Positions 8,327-16,657 of a DNA stretch of 51,070 nucleotides are shown here, piece by piece. The position numbers and the translations under genes were made by a program. Source of the DNA: Amycolatopsis taiwanensis DSM 45107 (lineage in GTDB: Bacteria; Actinomycetota; Actinomycetes; Mycobacteriales; Pseudonocardiaceae); contig NZ_JAFB01000022.1 of the NCBI RefSeq assembly GCF_000519205.1, positions 159,372-210,441 on the forward strand, written 5' to 3'. The notes beneath the pieces are model-generated. The model ran no database searches and was not told the origin of the DNA. It saw only the letters and a program-made list of their open reading frames with translations. Numbering within the stretch: position 1 is the first letter of the stretch; every line of letters starts with the position of its first letter.

Positions 8327-9412
8327 ATGAGCCAGGAAAGTTCGGCCGGCGACGGGACCTCGGCGCCGGCGAGTCACACCGAGATCTCGAAGCACCTCAA
8401 CGAGACCGACCTCGCCCTGGTCAACGCGTTGCAGATCAATCCGAGAGCGCCGTGGTCGCTGATCGGCCGGACACTGGGGATAGGTGCGACCACGGCCGTC
8501 CGTCGCTGGCAGCGGCTGGTGGACGCGGGCAGTGCCTGGATGTCGGCGTATCCCGGCGGCGACCTGGCCCGCCGGCTCGGGCTCGCGTTCGCGCAGATCG
8601 TCTGCGCGCCGGGCAAACAACTCGAGGTGGCACAGGCCATCGCCGCCGATGCGCACGTGCCGACCGTCGACTACGTCGCGGGCAACTACGACCTGCTGGC
8701 GCACGTGGTCACGCCTGGGTTGACCGAGGTATCCGACTACGTCGTGCACCGGTTGTCCAGAGTGCCGGGAGTGGTCCACGCGCGAATCCTGGTGTCGCCC
8801 AAGGTGTTCAGCGAAGGAAGCCGGTGGCAGGTCCGGGCGATCTCACCGGAGCAGCGGAAAACCCTGCGAGCCCGGGCCTCGCGGCCCACCCCGGGTACGG
8901 CGTTCACGGAGTTGGATCGCGCGCTCCTGCTCGCACTCGGCGAGAACGGCCGCGCTGCCTGCAGTGAACTGGCCACGCGCCTCGGCGTCAGCGCCAGCAC
9001 CGTGCGCCGGCATGTCGATGCCCTCCTCGCCGCCGGTTCGGTCCGGCTGCGGTGCGAGATCGCCCGTGGGCAATCGCCCGCCCAGGTCACCGCGCTGCTG
9101 TCGTTACGAGTACCTCCCGACCAACTGGAGACGACCGCACGCTGGTTCGGATTGCTGCCCGAGGTCCGGATGTGTGCGGCGGTCAGCGGCTCCGCCAACC
9201 TGTTCGTCACGGCATGGCTCCCCTCCGCCAGTGATGTGGTGTCCCTGGAGAGCGGTCTGGTGACGAAGCTGCCCCGCCTGGAGATCATCGACCGAGCCCT
9301 GGTGCTGCGTCCCGTCAAATTGATGGGACACCTGCTGGACGCGAGCGGTCGCTCCACGGGCCGCGTCCCTCTCGACTTCTGGTCCCCCATCCTCCCGCGT
9401 GTCCCCGCCTGA
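8327..9412 (+). CDS. Lrp/AsnC-family regulator with two HTH and two ligand domains
   Basis: 361 aa from ATG 8327, which has a purine-rich RBS; the open frame upstream is not coding-like. The first unit runs from about 20 to 170: HTH NETDLALVNALQINPRAPWS, then an AsnC ligand-binding domain. The second unit runs from about 190 to 340 (ELDRALLLALGENGRAACSE, then LGVSASTVRRHVDALL) with its own ligand domain. Single Lrp proteins are about 150-160 aa, so this is a tandem duplication of the whole architecture, a form known in actinomycetes. It lies opposite the M20-symporter operon and is its likely amino-acid-responsive regulator (inference). Confidence 0.88.
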   Translation: MSQESSAGDGTSAPASHTEISKHLNETDLALVNALQINPRAPWSLIGRTLGIGATTAVRRWQRLVDAGSAWMSAYPGGDLARRLGLAFAQIVCAPGKQLEVAQAIAADAHVPTVDYVAGNYDLLAHVVTPGLTEVSDYVVHRLSRVPGVVHARILVSPKVFSEGSRWQVRAISPEQRKTLRARASRPTPGTAFTELDRALLLALGENGRAACSELATRLGVSASTVRRHVDALLAAGSVRLRCEIARGQSPAQVTALLSLRVPPDQLETTARWFGLLPEVRMCAAVSGSANLFVTAWLPSASDVVSLESGLVTKLPRLEIIDRALVLRPVKLMGHLLDASGRSTGRVPLDFWSPILPRVPA

Positions 9413-9540
9413 GGCGCACGAGTCCCCGGTTCCAGCCCCCGAGTTCCGGCTTCAGGCGCGCGAGTTCCCGGTTGAGGCGCGCGAGTTCCCGGTTGAGGCG
9501 TGTGAGTTCCGGGTTCAGGCACGCGAGTTCCGGCTTGGCG
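9413..9540. repeat. 21-bp tandem repeat, six units, exact period
   Basis: The core GAGTTCCCGGTTGAGGCGCG recurs with GAGT at 9420, 9441, 9462, 9483, 9504 and 9525, an exact 21-base period with small sequence drift between copies. It fills most of the 171-base gap after the Lrp gene. Because 21 is a multiple of three, both strands stay open and give 7-residue peptide repeats (AREFPVE on the plus strand, PQPGTRA on the minus strand). There is no RBS or other coding support, so I treat it as a noncoding repeat. Confidence 0.85.
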
Positions 9541-9571
9541 TGATTGTCCGGAGTTCGTGGATCGTGCGTTC

Positions 9572-9577
9572 TAGGAT
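9572..9577 (+). promoter_or_regulatory. Possible -10 element (TAGGAT) for a leaderless MBL transcript
   Basis: TAGGAT ends 6 bases before ATG 9584, which would place the transcription start at or next to the start codon. No good -35 is seen at 16-18 bases upstream, so the call is weak. Confidence 0.3.
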
Positions 9578-9583
9578 CCGGGG

Positions 9584-10372
9584 ATGACCAACGAGCTTCT
9601 TCGCCTCACGGTCCTGGGGAGCGCGACGCCGTACCCGAGTGTGGACAACCCGTGCTCAGGCTATCTGGTGTCGAATGGTGACACCCGTATCTGGGTGGAT
9701 GCGGGGACCGGGACGCTTGGCCCGCTTCAGCGCCACGTGCGGCTGGACGAGCTGGACGCGATCTGGATCTCACACCTGCACGCCGATCACAGCGCGGACT
9801 TGCTCACCGCGTACTACGGCGTCCTGTACGCGGACATCTGTTTGGCAACGCCGATTCCCCTCTACGGTCCGCCCGGCATCGCCGACCGGTTGGCCGGCTT
9901 CCTTACCAACACAGCGGTCCGCAGTCCGATCGAATTCGCCTTCGCGGTCACCGAGTTGCATGACGGGCATCAGACGACCATCGGCTCGCTCCGGCTCACC
10001 AGCCGCGCGGTGGCGCACGGAATTCCGGCCTTCGCCGTGCGCATCGAGGGAGCCGACAGTTCGCTGGTCTACTCCGGGGACACAGCACCGTGTCCAAGCC
10101 TGACCGAGCTGGCCGACGGGTGCGATGTGCTGCTGTGCGAGGCCGAGAGCGCACAGGTGCCGGTCGAGGAGCAGGTGCACCACACGCCCGAGGACGCCGG
10201 CGAGACGGCCAGCGCGGCCGAGGCAGGGCAGTTGATCGTTACGCACGTCAGCCGCTTTCTCACCCCGGAGCAAGCAGTGGCACGTGCCTCGACCCGGTTC
10301 GACAGTCCCGTCGATTACGCCGCTCCCGGGGCTACTTTCTCGATACCGCCATCGGCGACACGCGAGTTGTGA
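9584..10372 (+). CDS. MBL-fold metal-dependent hydrolase, RNase Z-like
   Basis: 262 aa. The metallo-beta-lactamase motif HLHADHSAD lies at residues 64-72 (H64, H66, D68, H69). Further ligands are likely in VAHGIPAFAVRIE, YSGDTAP (about 165-171) and THVSRF (about 222-227). The N-terminal LTVLGSATPYPSVDNPCSGY is typical of the RNase Z/arylsulfatase-like branch of MBL proteins. It is cytoplasmic and monocistronic, convergent with the MFS gene 15 bases downstream. The substrate is not predictable; phosphodiester or sulfate-ester hydrolysis are both possible. Confidence 0.88.
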   Translation: MTNELLRLTVLGSATPYPSVDNPCSGYLVSNGDTRIWVDAGTGTLGPLQRHVRLDELDAIWISHLHADHSADLLTAYYGVLYADICLATPIPLYGPPGIADRLAGFLTNTAVRSPIEFAFAVTELHDGHQTTIGSLRLTSRAVAHGIPAFAVRIEGADSSLVYSGDTAPCPSLTELADGCDVLLCEAESAQVPVEEQVHHTPEDAGETASAAEAGQLIVTHVSRFLTPEQAVARASTRFDSPVDYAAPGATFSIPPSATREL

Positions 10373-10387
10373 TGTATCAGGATTCGG

Positions 10388-11767
10388 TCAGTGTTCGCCC
10401 CAGAGCTGCCGATACAGCACGATCGACGTGACACCGAAGACGGCGAGGAGAGAAAAGGCCCAGCTCAGTGCGCTGGTCGGCGAAAGTGCGAGGGATCGGG
10501 CGAGCGAATAGGTTCCGCCGCCGATGAAACCGGCGATCGCGGTTGCCGCCGTCTCGGAGAACGCGATCGCAGTGGCCACCGGGAGTATCCGGTCTGAGGG
10601 CAAGTCGTCCATGGCCGAGGCCGAGAATCTCGGATAGGCGATGCCCATCCCCGCGCCGGCGACGAACCAGCCGGAGATCAGGACGACCAGGGCCGGGGTG
10701 CCGCCAACGGCGGTTTGCGTGAGTAGTGCGGCGAAAAGGCCAAGTGTGACCAGGACGAGACCGGCGACCTGGGGTTTCGGCAGCCACCGGTCGGCAAGCT
10801 CAGGCTTGAAGCCGGTGAGAGACCAGGCGAGGAGGCCGGCGCCGACGGCAATGGTTCCGGCTACGATGCCGTGGCCGAGGCCGGTGATCGCGGCGAGGGA
10901 AACGACGCCGGCCCCGCCGAAGTAGCACAGGCAAAGCAGATACAGGAGCATGACCTTGCCCAGGCGCGCTCGTTCCGGTCCGACTTGGCCGCGAAGTATG
11001 CGCAGGCTCGCGGTCGAGGCGAGCAGGCAGCCGACGGCCAGCAAGACGATACCGGCGGTTCCGTTGGGCATGGGGGACAAGGTTGCCAGGACTAGGCCGC
11101 CCAACAGCGTGATTGTCCAGGTAGGTGATGGACGCCTCGCGGTACTGCGCTTCCAGGGCACCAACTCGAGCTGTTTCCCGATGAGCACGCGACCGACGAT
11201 GACCAGGATCGCCGGCCAGGCGAGGGCGGCTCGCCAGCCCCACGTGATGGTGACAGCGGCGTTGACCGCCGGGCCGACGATCGAAGGCAACATCCACATC
11301 ATCGCGAACAGGCCGTAGACGCGGGTGCGCTCCTTGTCCTCGAACAACCCACCGAGAATCGACAGTCCGAATCCGGCGAGCATTCCGCCGGCGATGCCAC
11401 GGACAATGGTGCCGATCAGAACCATCGGCATCACCACGGCCGCGACCGACAGCGCCGACCCCAGAACGTAGAGAGTGGTCGCCGTGCCCAGCAAAGCGAC
11501 GGGTCGCAACCGCGAGAACGGCGCGGGACCGATTGCCAGCACGAGGATCCCGGTGAACGAACCGGCGGCGAGCGTCGCGCCATACAGACTCGTGCCGTGT
11601 AGGTCCGTTGTGGCAATGGGCAGCACCGATGAGTACGCAATGCTTTGGACGGCTCCGCCGAACTCGGTGAAAAGCAGGGCAAACAACAGCCACCCTCGGC
11701 GGCCGGAGAATATGACCCGCAAGCGCGTGGGCGCCGCATCGGCGGTCCGCGTCGTCGCTTTCCCCAC
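10388..11767 (-). CDS. Major facilitator superfamily transporter
   Basis: 459 aa from GTG 11767, chosen because GGAG lies 8 bases upstream and the first membrane helix (RGWLLFALLFTEFGGAVQS) follows soon after. An ATG at 11920 is in frame, but the added 51 residues look noncoding. About 12-14 membrane helices are seen, with an MFS-A-like loop (FEDKERTRVYGLFAMMWMLP) near the middle of the first half. Such proteins export small molecules with proton antiport, and the substrate is unknown. It is divergent from the Cmx-like exporter, with a 314-base gap between the two starts. Confidence 0.82.
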   Translation of the reverse strand: MGKATTRTADAAPTRLRVIFSGRRGWLLFALLFTEFGGAVQSIAYSSVLPIATTDLHGTSLYGATLAAGSFTGILVLAIGPAPFSRLRPVALLGTATTLYVLGSALSVAAVVMPMVLIGTIVRGIAGGMLAGFGLSILGGLFEDKERTRVYGLFAMMWMLPSIVGPAVNAAVTITWGWRAALAWPAILVIVGRVLIGKQLELVPWKRSTARRPSPTWTITLLGGLVLATLSPMPNGTAGIVLLAVGCLLASTASLRILRGQVGPERARLGKVMLLYLLCLCYFGGAGVVSLAAITGLGHGIVAGTIAVGAGLLAWSLTGFKPELADRWLPKPQVAGLVLVTLGLFAALLTQTAVGGTPALVVLISGWFVAGAGMGIAYPRFSASAMDDLPSDRILPVATAIAFSETAATAIAGFIGGGTYSLARSLALSPTSALSWAFSLLAVFGVTSIVLYRQLWGEH

Positions 11768-11940
11768 GGCATCACTCCGGCAATCAGCGACCGGTGAACA
11801 GGTGGCCGCAATTCTTCCAGATGTTGCAGAGAAAGGACGCTGACCAACGCGGAACCCGGTTACGCGACGGCCGGGGCAGTTGAGTAGCGTGGGGGACATG
11901 TCGAGCCCTGAGGCAGCCAAGGTGGGGGCTTTCGGTCACG

Positions 11941-12081
11941 CCGTCAGCTCCCTGAACCACTGAGTTTTCAGGTCGTCCCAGCAGTCTTCGCCTGCTGGGG
12001 TAGCTGCGCTCACCCTTGGGGCGCTGGCCGCGGTGACGAGAGGTCCTCTTCTCGTTCTTCTCTTCACCTCGGAGCTCATCG
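11941..12081 (+). promoter_or_regulatory. Structured leader before the Cmx-like exporter
   Basis: Two perfect hairpins lie in the untranslated leader: CCTGAA/TTCAGG (11951-11956 with 11967-11972) and CCCAGCAG/CTGCTGGG (11977-11984 with 11992-11999). The second has no T run. GGAG at 12071-12074 is the RBS for ATG 12082. Related chloramphenicol exporters of Streptomyces have attenuated leaders (established), so drug-dependent read-through is plausible here (inference). I could not identify a convincing leader peptide. The remaining gap up to 11767 shows nothing further. Confidence 0.4.
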
Positions 12082-13254
12082 ATGCCTCTCGCGCTCTATC
12101 TGCTTGCTGTGGCGGTCTTCGCCATGGGCACCTCGGAGTTCATGCTCGCCGGCCTGCTGCCGGACATCGCCGCAAGCCTCGACGTCTCGGCCGGCACAGC
12201 CGGGCTTTCGACCTCGGCGTTCGCGGTCGGGATGATCGCCGGTGCGCCGCTGATGGCCGGGCTCGCCCGCCGCTGGCCCGCCCGGCGCAGCCTGCTCGGG
12301 TTCGTGCTCGTGTTCGTCGCCACCCACGTCGTGGGTGCCCTCACGTCGAGTTTTCCGGTCCTTCTGGTAACCCGTGTCGTCGCCGCCGTGGCGAACGCGG
12401 GCTTCCTGGCCGTTGCCCTGGCGACCTCGGCCGCGCTCGTCGCACCGGATCAGAAGGGACGCGCGCTGGCGGTGCTGCTGTCGGGCACGACGGTGGCCAC
12501 CATCGCCGGAGTTCCCGGCGGCGCGGTACTCGGCGCTCTGCTGGACTGGCGCGCGACCTTCTGGGCGATCGCGCTGCTCTGTCTTCCCACCGCTCTCGGT
12601 TTCCTGAAGGGCATTCCGGCCCGCACCACCACCGGACACGACCCTACGGCCGGCCCGGCGCTGCGTGCCGAGATCGCTCAACTCGCCAAGCCGCGGCTGA
12701 TCGTGGTCATGCTGCTCGGGGCACTGGTCAATGCCGCCACCTTCGGTACCTTCACCTTCCTGGCCCCGATCGTCACCGAAACCGCGGGCCTGGCCGAACT
12801 GTGGGTTCCGGTCGTGCTGGTGCTCTTCGGACTCGGGTCCTTCCTGGGGGTCACCGTCGCGGGACGCCTGTCCGACCAGCATCCCGGTCTGCTCATCGTG
12901 GCCGCGGGACCGCTGTTGTTGCTCGGCTGGATCGCGCTCGCCGCTCTGGCGGCTCATCCGGTCGCCCTGCTGGGCCTGGTATTCGTGCAGGGCGCGCTTT
13001 CCTTCGCGCTGGGCAGCACTCTGATCGCCCGGGTCCTCTACGAGGCGGCGGGCGCTCCCACCATGGGTGGCTCGTATGCGACCGCGGCGCTCAACGTTGG
13101 TGCGGCCGGCGGCCCGTTGGTCGCGGCGGCCACCCTCGGAACCGGTCTCGGCAACCTCGGTCCGGCCTGGGCAAGCAGTCTCCTGGTTGCGATCGCACTG
13201 ATCATCGCCGTCCCGTTCCTGCGAGGCAGCGCAACTCGGCCCGGCAGCAGATGA
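12082..13254 (+). CDS. Cmx/CmlR-type MFS drug exporter
   Basis: 390 aa with 12 predicted membrane helices. The N-terminus (MPLALYLLAVAVFAMGTSEF, then MLAGLLPDIAASLDVS) is the hallmark of the Cmx/CmlR/CmrA chloramphenicol-efflux group of actinomycetes. The MFS loop motif GLARRWPARRSLL follows helix 2, and GTTVATIAGVPGGAVLGALL fits the helix-5 antiporter motif. It probably expels chloramphenicol-like drugs by proton antiport. A structured leader precedes it. Close relatives also include exporters of other substrates, so the substrate is not certain. Confidence 0.85.
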   Translation: MPLALYLLAVAVFAMGTSEFMLAGLLPDIAASLDVSAGTAGLSTSAFAVGMIAGAPLMAGLARRWPARRSLLGFVLVFVATHVVGALTSSFPVLLVTRVVAAVANAGFLAVALATSAALVAPDQKGRALAVLLSGTTVATIAGVPGGAVLGALLDWRATFWAIALLCLPTALGFLKGIPARTTTGHDPTAGPALRAEIAQLAKPRLIVVMLLGALVNAATFGTFTFLAPIVTETAGLAELWVPVVLVLFGLGSFLGVTVAGRLSDQHPGLLIVAAGPLLLLGWIALAALAAHPVALLGLVFVQGALSFALGSTLIARVLYEAAGAPTMGGSYATAALNVGAAGGPLVAAATLGTGLGNLGPAWASSLLVAIALIIAVPFLRGSATRPGSR

Positions 13255-13424
13255 ACCCGCGTGCCCACCAGGCGGTGCTGCGTGACGAGGCGGCGAGCCT
13301 CGGCCTCCCCCGGCCCGCGATGAAATCCGGATGAAAAGACGATGACGGCGCGCGCGGTGTGGACCGCTTCGACCCGGGAGGCGATGACCCGCCCACGGGA
13401 AGGCCTCTGGAGTCCGCGCGTGCG

Positions 13425-15821
13425 TCAAGTGTTGAGGCGGATGAGTTCAGGGGTTTCCGGGATTTTCTGGGTGAGGAGCTCGGCGGCCTGCTCGTCGTCC
13501 AGCGCTCGCATGTCGCGCAGCATCTTGATCGCGGTATGCCAGTGGCGGCCGGCCGCGCCGGTGTCGCCGAGTTGGTGCCGGGCCTGCCCGATTCCCCAAT
13601 GCTGTTCGGCTTCGTTGTACCGATCGTTCAGTGCGCGGAAGATTTCCAGGCTTCGTTCGTGGTATGGGATGGCTTCGCGGGGGCGGCCGGAACGCTGGAG
13701 CGCCCAGCCGTGGTTGGCGAGTGCGATGGCCTCGCCGAGCCGGTTGCCGAGTTCCGCGTAAATTTCCGCACTGCGCGCGAGGTGCTCGGTGGCCGCGTCC
13801 AATTCACCGGTTCCCTGGCAGGTGAGGCCAAGGAAGTTCAGCACCGATGCCTCGCCCTGCCGGTCCCCGGAATCGATGCTGATCGCGAGCGCTTCCTGGA
13901 GATACTCGATGGCCTTGTCGTGGTCGCCTTGCTGCCGGCAGGAATTGCCGAGGTCGGTCAGGCAGCCGCGCTGACCGGTGAGGTCGCCGAGCTCGGTCCA
14001 GATCGCCAGCGCGCGGTAGCTGTGTCCGACCGCCTCGCCGGCGCGCCCGACCTGGCCGTAGAGGGTGCCCAGATCTTCCAGGAACTGTGCTTCCGCACGG
14101 CGGTCACCGTGCTGACGGGCAAGTCGCGCGGCGAGGTCGTTGAGCGCGATCCGGTCCGCGGAGTGTCCCCGGTTGGCCAATGGGCGGTAGAGCGCGGCGA
14201 CGAGTTCGATGGCCAGTGCGGGGCCGGCGTCGGGTAGCTCAGCGGCTCGCCGCACGGTGCTGACGAGGCAGTCGTACTCGGCTTCCACCCAGGCCACGGC
14301 CTCGGACGGGGACTGCCACGGCGCGGGACCGGACGGCGCGGTCGTCACCCGCCGGGTTTCCGTGGGGTGGATCAGGTTCGTGGCGTGCCGCGCTCTGTCG
14401 AGATAGTGGCGTGTCAGGCGATGCAGCGCGTCGTGGGGTTCGGACTGGGCGTCTTCGCGCTGGGTCTGGAGGGTGAGGTAACGGCGGAGGAGGTCGTGCA
14501 TCCGGTAGCGGGCTCCGGCGGTCTCGTCCAGCAGGTGTTCGTCGAGCAGGTCGTCCAGGACGGTCTGGGCGGTCGACTCGGCCAACGCGGTCAGTGCCGC
14601 GACGGACGGTGCCGTGAAGTCCGGTCCGGGATGGATCGCGAGCAGCCGGGCCACCCGCTGGTGACCGGGAGGAAGGGCGCGGTAGGACAGGTCGAAGGCG
14701 GCTCGCACCGATCTGGCGTGCGGGGAGAGACCGGTGAGTTGTCGTTGGTCGGTGGCCAGGCGACCGGCCAGGTCGGTGAGCGACAGCGCAGGATGGCTAC
14801 GCAGGTACCGGGCGGTCACGGCGATGGCGAGGGGAAGGTGCCCGCAGAGCGTGGCCACCGACCGGGCCGCGTCCGGTTCGGCCCGCACCCGATCGGGACC
14901 GGCGTGCCAGCGCAGCAGACGGAGGGACTCTTCGGTGCTGAAGTTGACCAATGGCAGGGTTTGGGCGCCGTCGAGGTCGGTCAGCCGGCGTCGGCTGCTG
15001 ATGAGGACCAGGCACCCCGCCGTTCCGGGCAGCAGCGGCCGGACCTGATCCGCGGTCGCGGCGTCGTCGAGCACGATCAACGCCCGCCGGCCGTTCAACC
15101 GGTCGCGATAGAGGGCGGCACGGGCATCGAGACCATCCGGCAGCTGGTGGTCGGCGACGCCGAGCAGACGCAGGAAGTCCGCCAGGACGGAACCGGCCGC
15201 GGCCGGCGCTTCCTCGGGGTGGAAACCCCGCAGGTCGGCCCACAACTGCACCTCGTCGAACCGGCCGGCGGCGAACCGGTGCGCGGCGTGGATGACCAGG
15301 CGCGTCTTGCCTACGCCGGCCACCCCACTGATGGTCACGACCACCGGCGCGGTCGCGTCTTCCACGGCTTCGCCAAGCGCGCCCAACCGGTCCAACTCGG
15401 CCTGCCTGCCGGTGAATTCCGGGAGGTCCATGGGAAGCTGGTGGTAGGCGCGAACGGGTCGTGCGCCCGCGTCGGTCGCTGCGCTGGCCGTGATCGCCTG
15501 CCACACCGCGCGCCACCGGCCGAGATGCCGTGGGATCTCCTCGGGAGATTCACCGCCCGCGGTGAGACAGGCGACGACGAAGGATTCGACGAACGCCATT
15601 CTCGGCAGGCGCGGCAATCCCTTGCCGGCCAGCACCCACGACACGGTCGTGGTGGGCAGCGCGTCGGTGGCGGCACCGGTCGGACTGGTCGTCGTTCCGC
15701 CGAGGCGGTTCAGCGTGCGCAGCGACGGTTTGCCTGCCCACAGCCGGAGTTCGGCCATGCGGTCGATGAACACCGCGGCGGTGCGCGCGTCGGCCGGGTT
15801 CGGCGGTTCGCTTCCCGACAT
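13425..15821 (-). CDS. STAND ATPase regulator with NB-ARC and TPR repeats
   Basis: 798 aa from ATG 15821, which has GGAGAGG directly upstream. An N-terminal 110-residue region resembles the helical, HTH-like head of these proteins (LPTTTVSWVLAGKGLPRL). The NB-ARC ATPase follows: Walker A GVAGVGKT at about 166-173, Walker B ALIVLDD at about 247-253, and a CGHLPLAI motif. The C-terminal 300 residues carry about five TPR repeats (AEAQFLEDLGTLYGQVGRAG, GQRGCLTDLGNSCRQQGDHD and similar). This architecture is widespread in actinomycete AfsR-like regulators and signal-transducing STAND proteins. It is divergent from the WXG-like operon, 90 bases away, and may control it (inference). Confidence 0.87.
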   Translation of the reverse strand: MSGSEPPNPADARTAAVFIDRMAELRLWAGKPSLRTLNRLGGTTTSPTGAATDALPTTTVSWVLAGKGLPRLPRMAFVESFVVACLTAGGESPEEIPRHLGRWRAVWQAITASAATDAGARPVRAYHQLPMDLPEFTGRQAELDRLGALGEAVEDATAPVVVTISGVAGVGKTRLVIHAAHRFAAGRFDEVQLWADLRGFHPEEAPAAAGSVLADFLRLLGVADHQLPDGLDARAALYRDRLNGRRALIVLDDAATADQVRPLLPGTAGCLVLISSRRRLTDLDGAQTLPLVNFSTEESLRLLRWHAGPDRVRAEPDAARSVATLCGHLPLAIAVTARYLRSHPALSLTDLAGRLATDQRQLTGLSPHARSVRAAFDLSYRALPPGHQRVARLLAIHPGPDFTAPSVAALTALAESTAQTVLDDLLDEHLLDETAGARYRMHDLLRRYLTLQTQREDAQSEPHDALHRLTRHYLDRARHATNLIHPTETRRVTTAPSGPAPWQSPSEAVAWVEAEYDCLVSTVRRAAELPDAGPALAIELVAALYRPLANRGHSADRIALNDLAARLARQHGDRRAEAQFLEDLGTLYGQVGRAGEAVGHSYRALAIWTELGDLTGQRGCLTDLGNSCRQQGDHDKAIEYLQEALAISIDSGDRQGEASVLNFLGLTCQGTGELDAATEHLARSAEIYAELGNRLGEAIALANHGWALQRSGRPREAIPYHERSLEIFRALNDRYNEAEQHWGIGQARHQLGDTGAAGRHWHTAIKMLRDMRALDDEQAAELLTQKIPETPELIRLNT

Positions 15822-15861
15822 GCCTCTCCGTGCAATTCCGTGCAACACCTTGCCGCACACC

Positions 15862-15890
15862 TTGTCCGGCTTGTCCACTGATTCTAGTGA
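15862..15890 (+). promoter_or_regulatory. Candidate promoter for the WXG-like operon
   Basis: TTGTCC at 15862-15867 and TAGTGA at 15885-15890 are separated by exactly 17 bases. The start of transcription would be near 15897, followed by GGGGAGG (15896-15902) and GTG 15912. Confidence 0.45.
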
Positions 15891-15911
15891 TCTCTGGGGA
15901 GGCAACGTGCC

Positions 15912-16259
15912 GTGGAGGAACGTTTATCGGCCGAGGCCCTGCGCCGTGCCGCCAACCGGCCAGGGGCGCCCCCCAGGCTGACCCGGATCGCCGACGCGGT
16001 ACTGGAGGGCAAGCTCAGCTGGGAGGACGCGGTCAGTGGCCGGTCCGAGCATCCGGCCGCCCTTGCCCTGTTCACCCCGAAGGCGCGTGAGACGGCCTGG
16101 CCGCTGGTGCACCAGGCGGCCGCCGAGATCGAGGCGGAGGCCGACGGCGTGCGGCCGGAACAGGACGACGACTTTCCCGTCCTCAACGACGAAGACGAAT
16201 ATTTCAAGCAGTTCCGTGTGCTGCGCCCCGCTTTCGACATGGCTCGACCGCGGTGGTGA
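15912..16259 (+). CDS. Small hypothetical protein, first gene of a WXG-like operon
   Basis: 115 aa from GTG 15912 with a GGGGAGG RBS. It is acidic and helical (RLTRIADAVLEGKLSWEDAV, then AAAEIEAEADGVRPEQDDDF), with no signal peptide or membrane segment. I do not recognise a named family. Its place directly before two small proteins of WXG100-like character is typical of actinomycete ESX-related accessory sets, so it may be a chaperone or partner of them (inference). Confidence 0.65.
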   Translation: MEERLSAEALRRAANRPGAPPRLTRIADAVLEGKLSWEDAVSGRSEHPAALALFTPKARETAWPLVHQAAAEIEAEADGVRPEQDDDFPVLNDEDEYFKQFRVLRPAFDMARPRW

Positions 16260-16288
16260 CCGCACATGCTTATGACAAGGAATACCTG

Positions 16289-16624
16289 ATGACCGACGGT
16301 TTCACGGCAGATGTGCAGTCCATGCGTACCAAAGCCGGGACAGACCTGCCCGATGTGTCCGCGGAACTGGGCCAGCAGGCTGCGCTGATAAGAAGCCTGG
16401 AAATGACCACGAGCACCATCACCGGCTCGGTGGACGGTTCGTCGAGAGTGTTCGGTACCGAGGTCGGAAACGCGAGGACGCTCGGCCAGAACTATGACCA
16501 GGTCGTTCACCTGCTCGCGCAGGTCGGGATCGCGTTGAGCCAGTCGATCAGCACGGCGGCCGAGCGGCTGGGCACGATCGCCGACCACTACGAGCAGACC
16601 GACCAGACCATCGCCGGAGAATAG
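16289..16624 (+). CDS. Small helical protein, WXG100-like in size
   Basis: 111 aa from ATG 16289 (AAGGA 8 bases upstream), preferred over an in-frame GTG at 16253 that overlaps the previous gene. It is mostly amphipathic helix with a central break (STITGSVDGSSRVFG) and a long C-terminal helix (VHLLAQVGIALSQSISTAAE). Size and shape resemble ESX-secreted WXG100 proteins, but there is no W-x-G motif. It is 33 bases from the next gene, so they are very likely co-transcribed. Confidence 0.65.
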   Translation: MTDGFTADVQSMRTKAGTDLPDVSAELGQQAALIRSLEMTTSTITGSVDGSSRVFGTEVGNARTLGQNYDQVVHLLAQVGIALSQSISTAAERLGTIADHYEQTDQTIAGE

Positions 16625-16657
16625 CCACGAGACCACCGCACAAAGGGGAACACGACC

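Noticed and set aside
9413..9540. CRISPR array
   Set aside because: The units are contiguous 21-bp repeats without unique spacers, and no cas genes are near.
9399..9587. 62-aa ORF made of AREFPVE repeats
   Set aside because: It overlaps the Lrp gene end, has no RBS and exists only because the 21-bp repeat is a multiple of three.
12033..12081. Leader peptide starting at GTG 12033
   Set aside because: The frame does not stop before the exporter start; it runs on out of frame through the whole exporter gene, and no RBS is clear.
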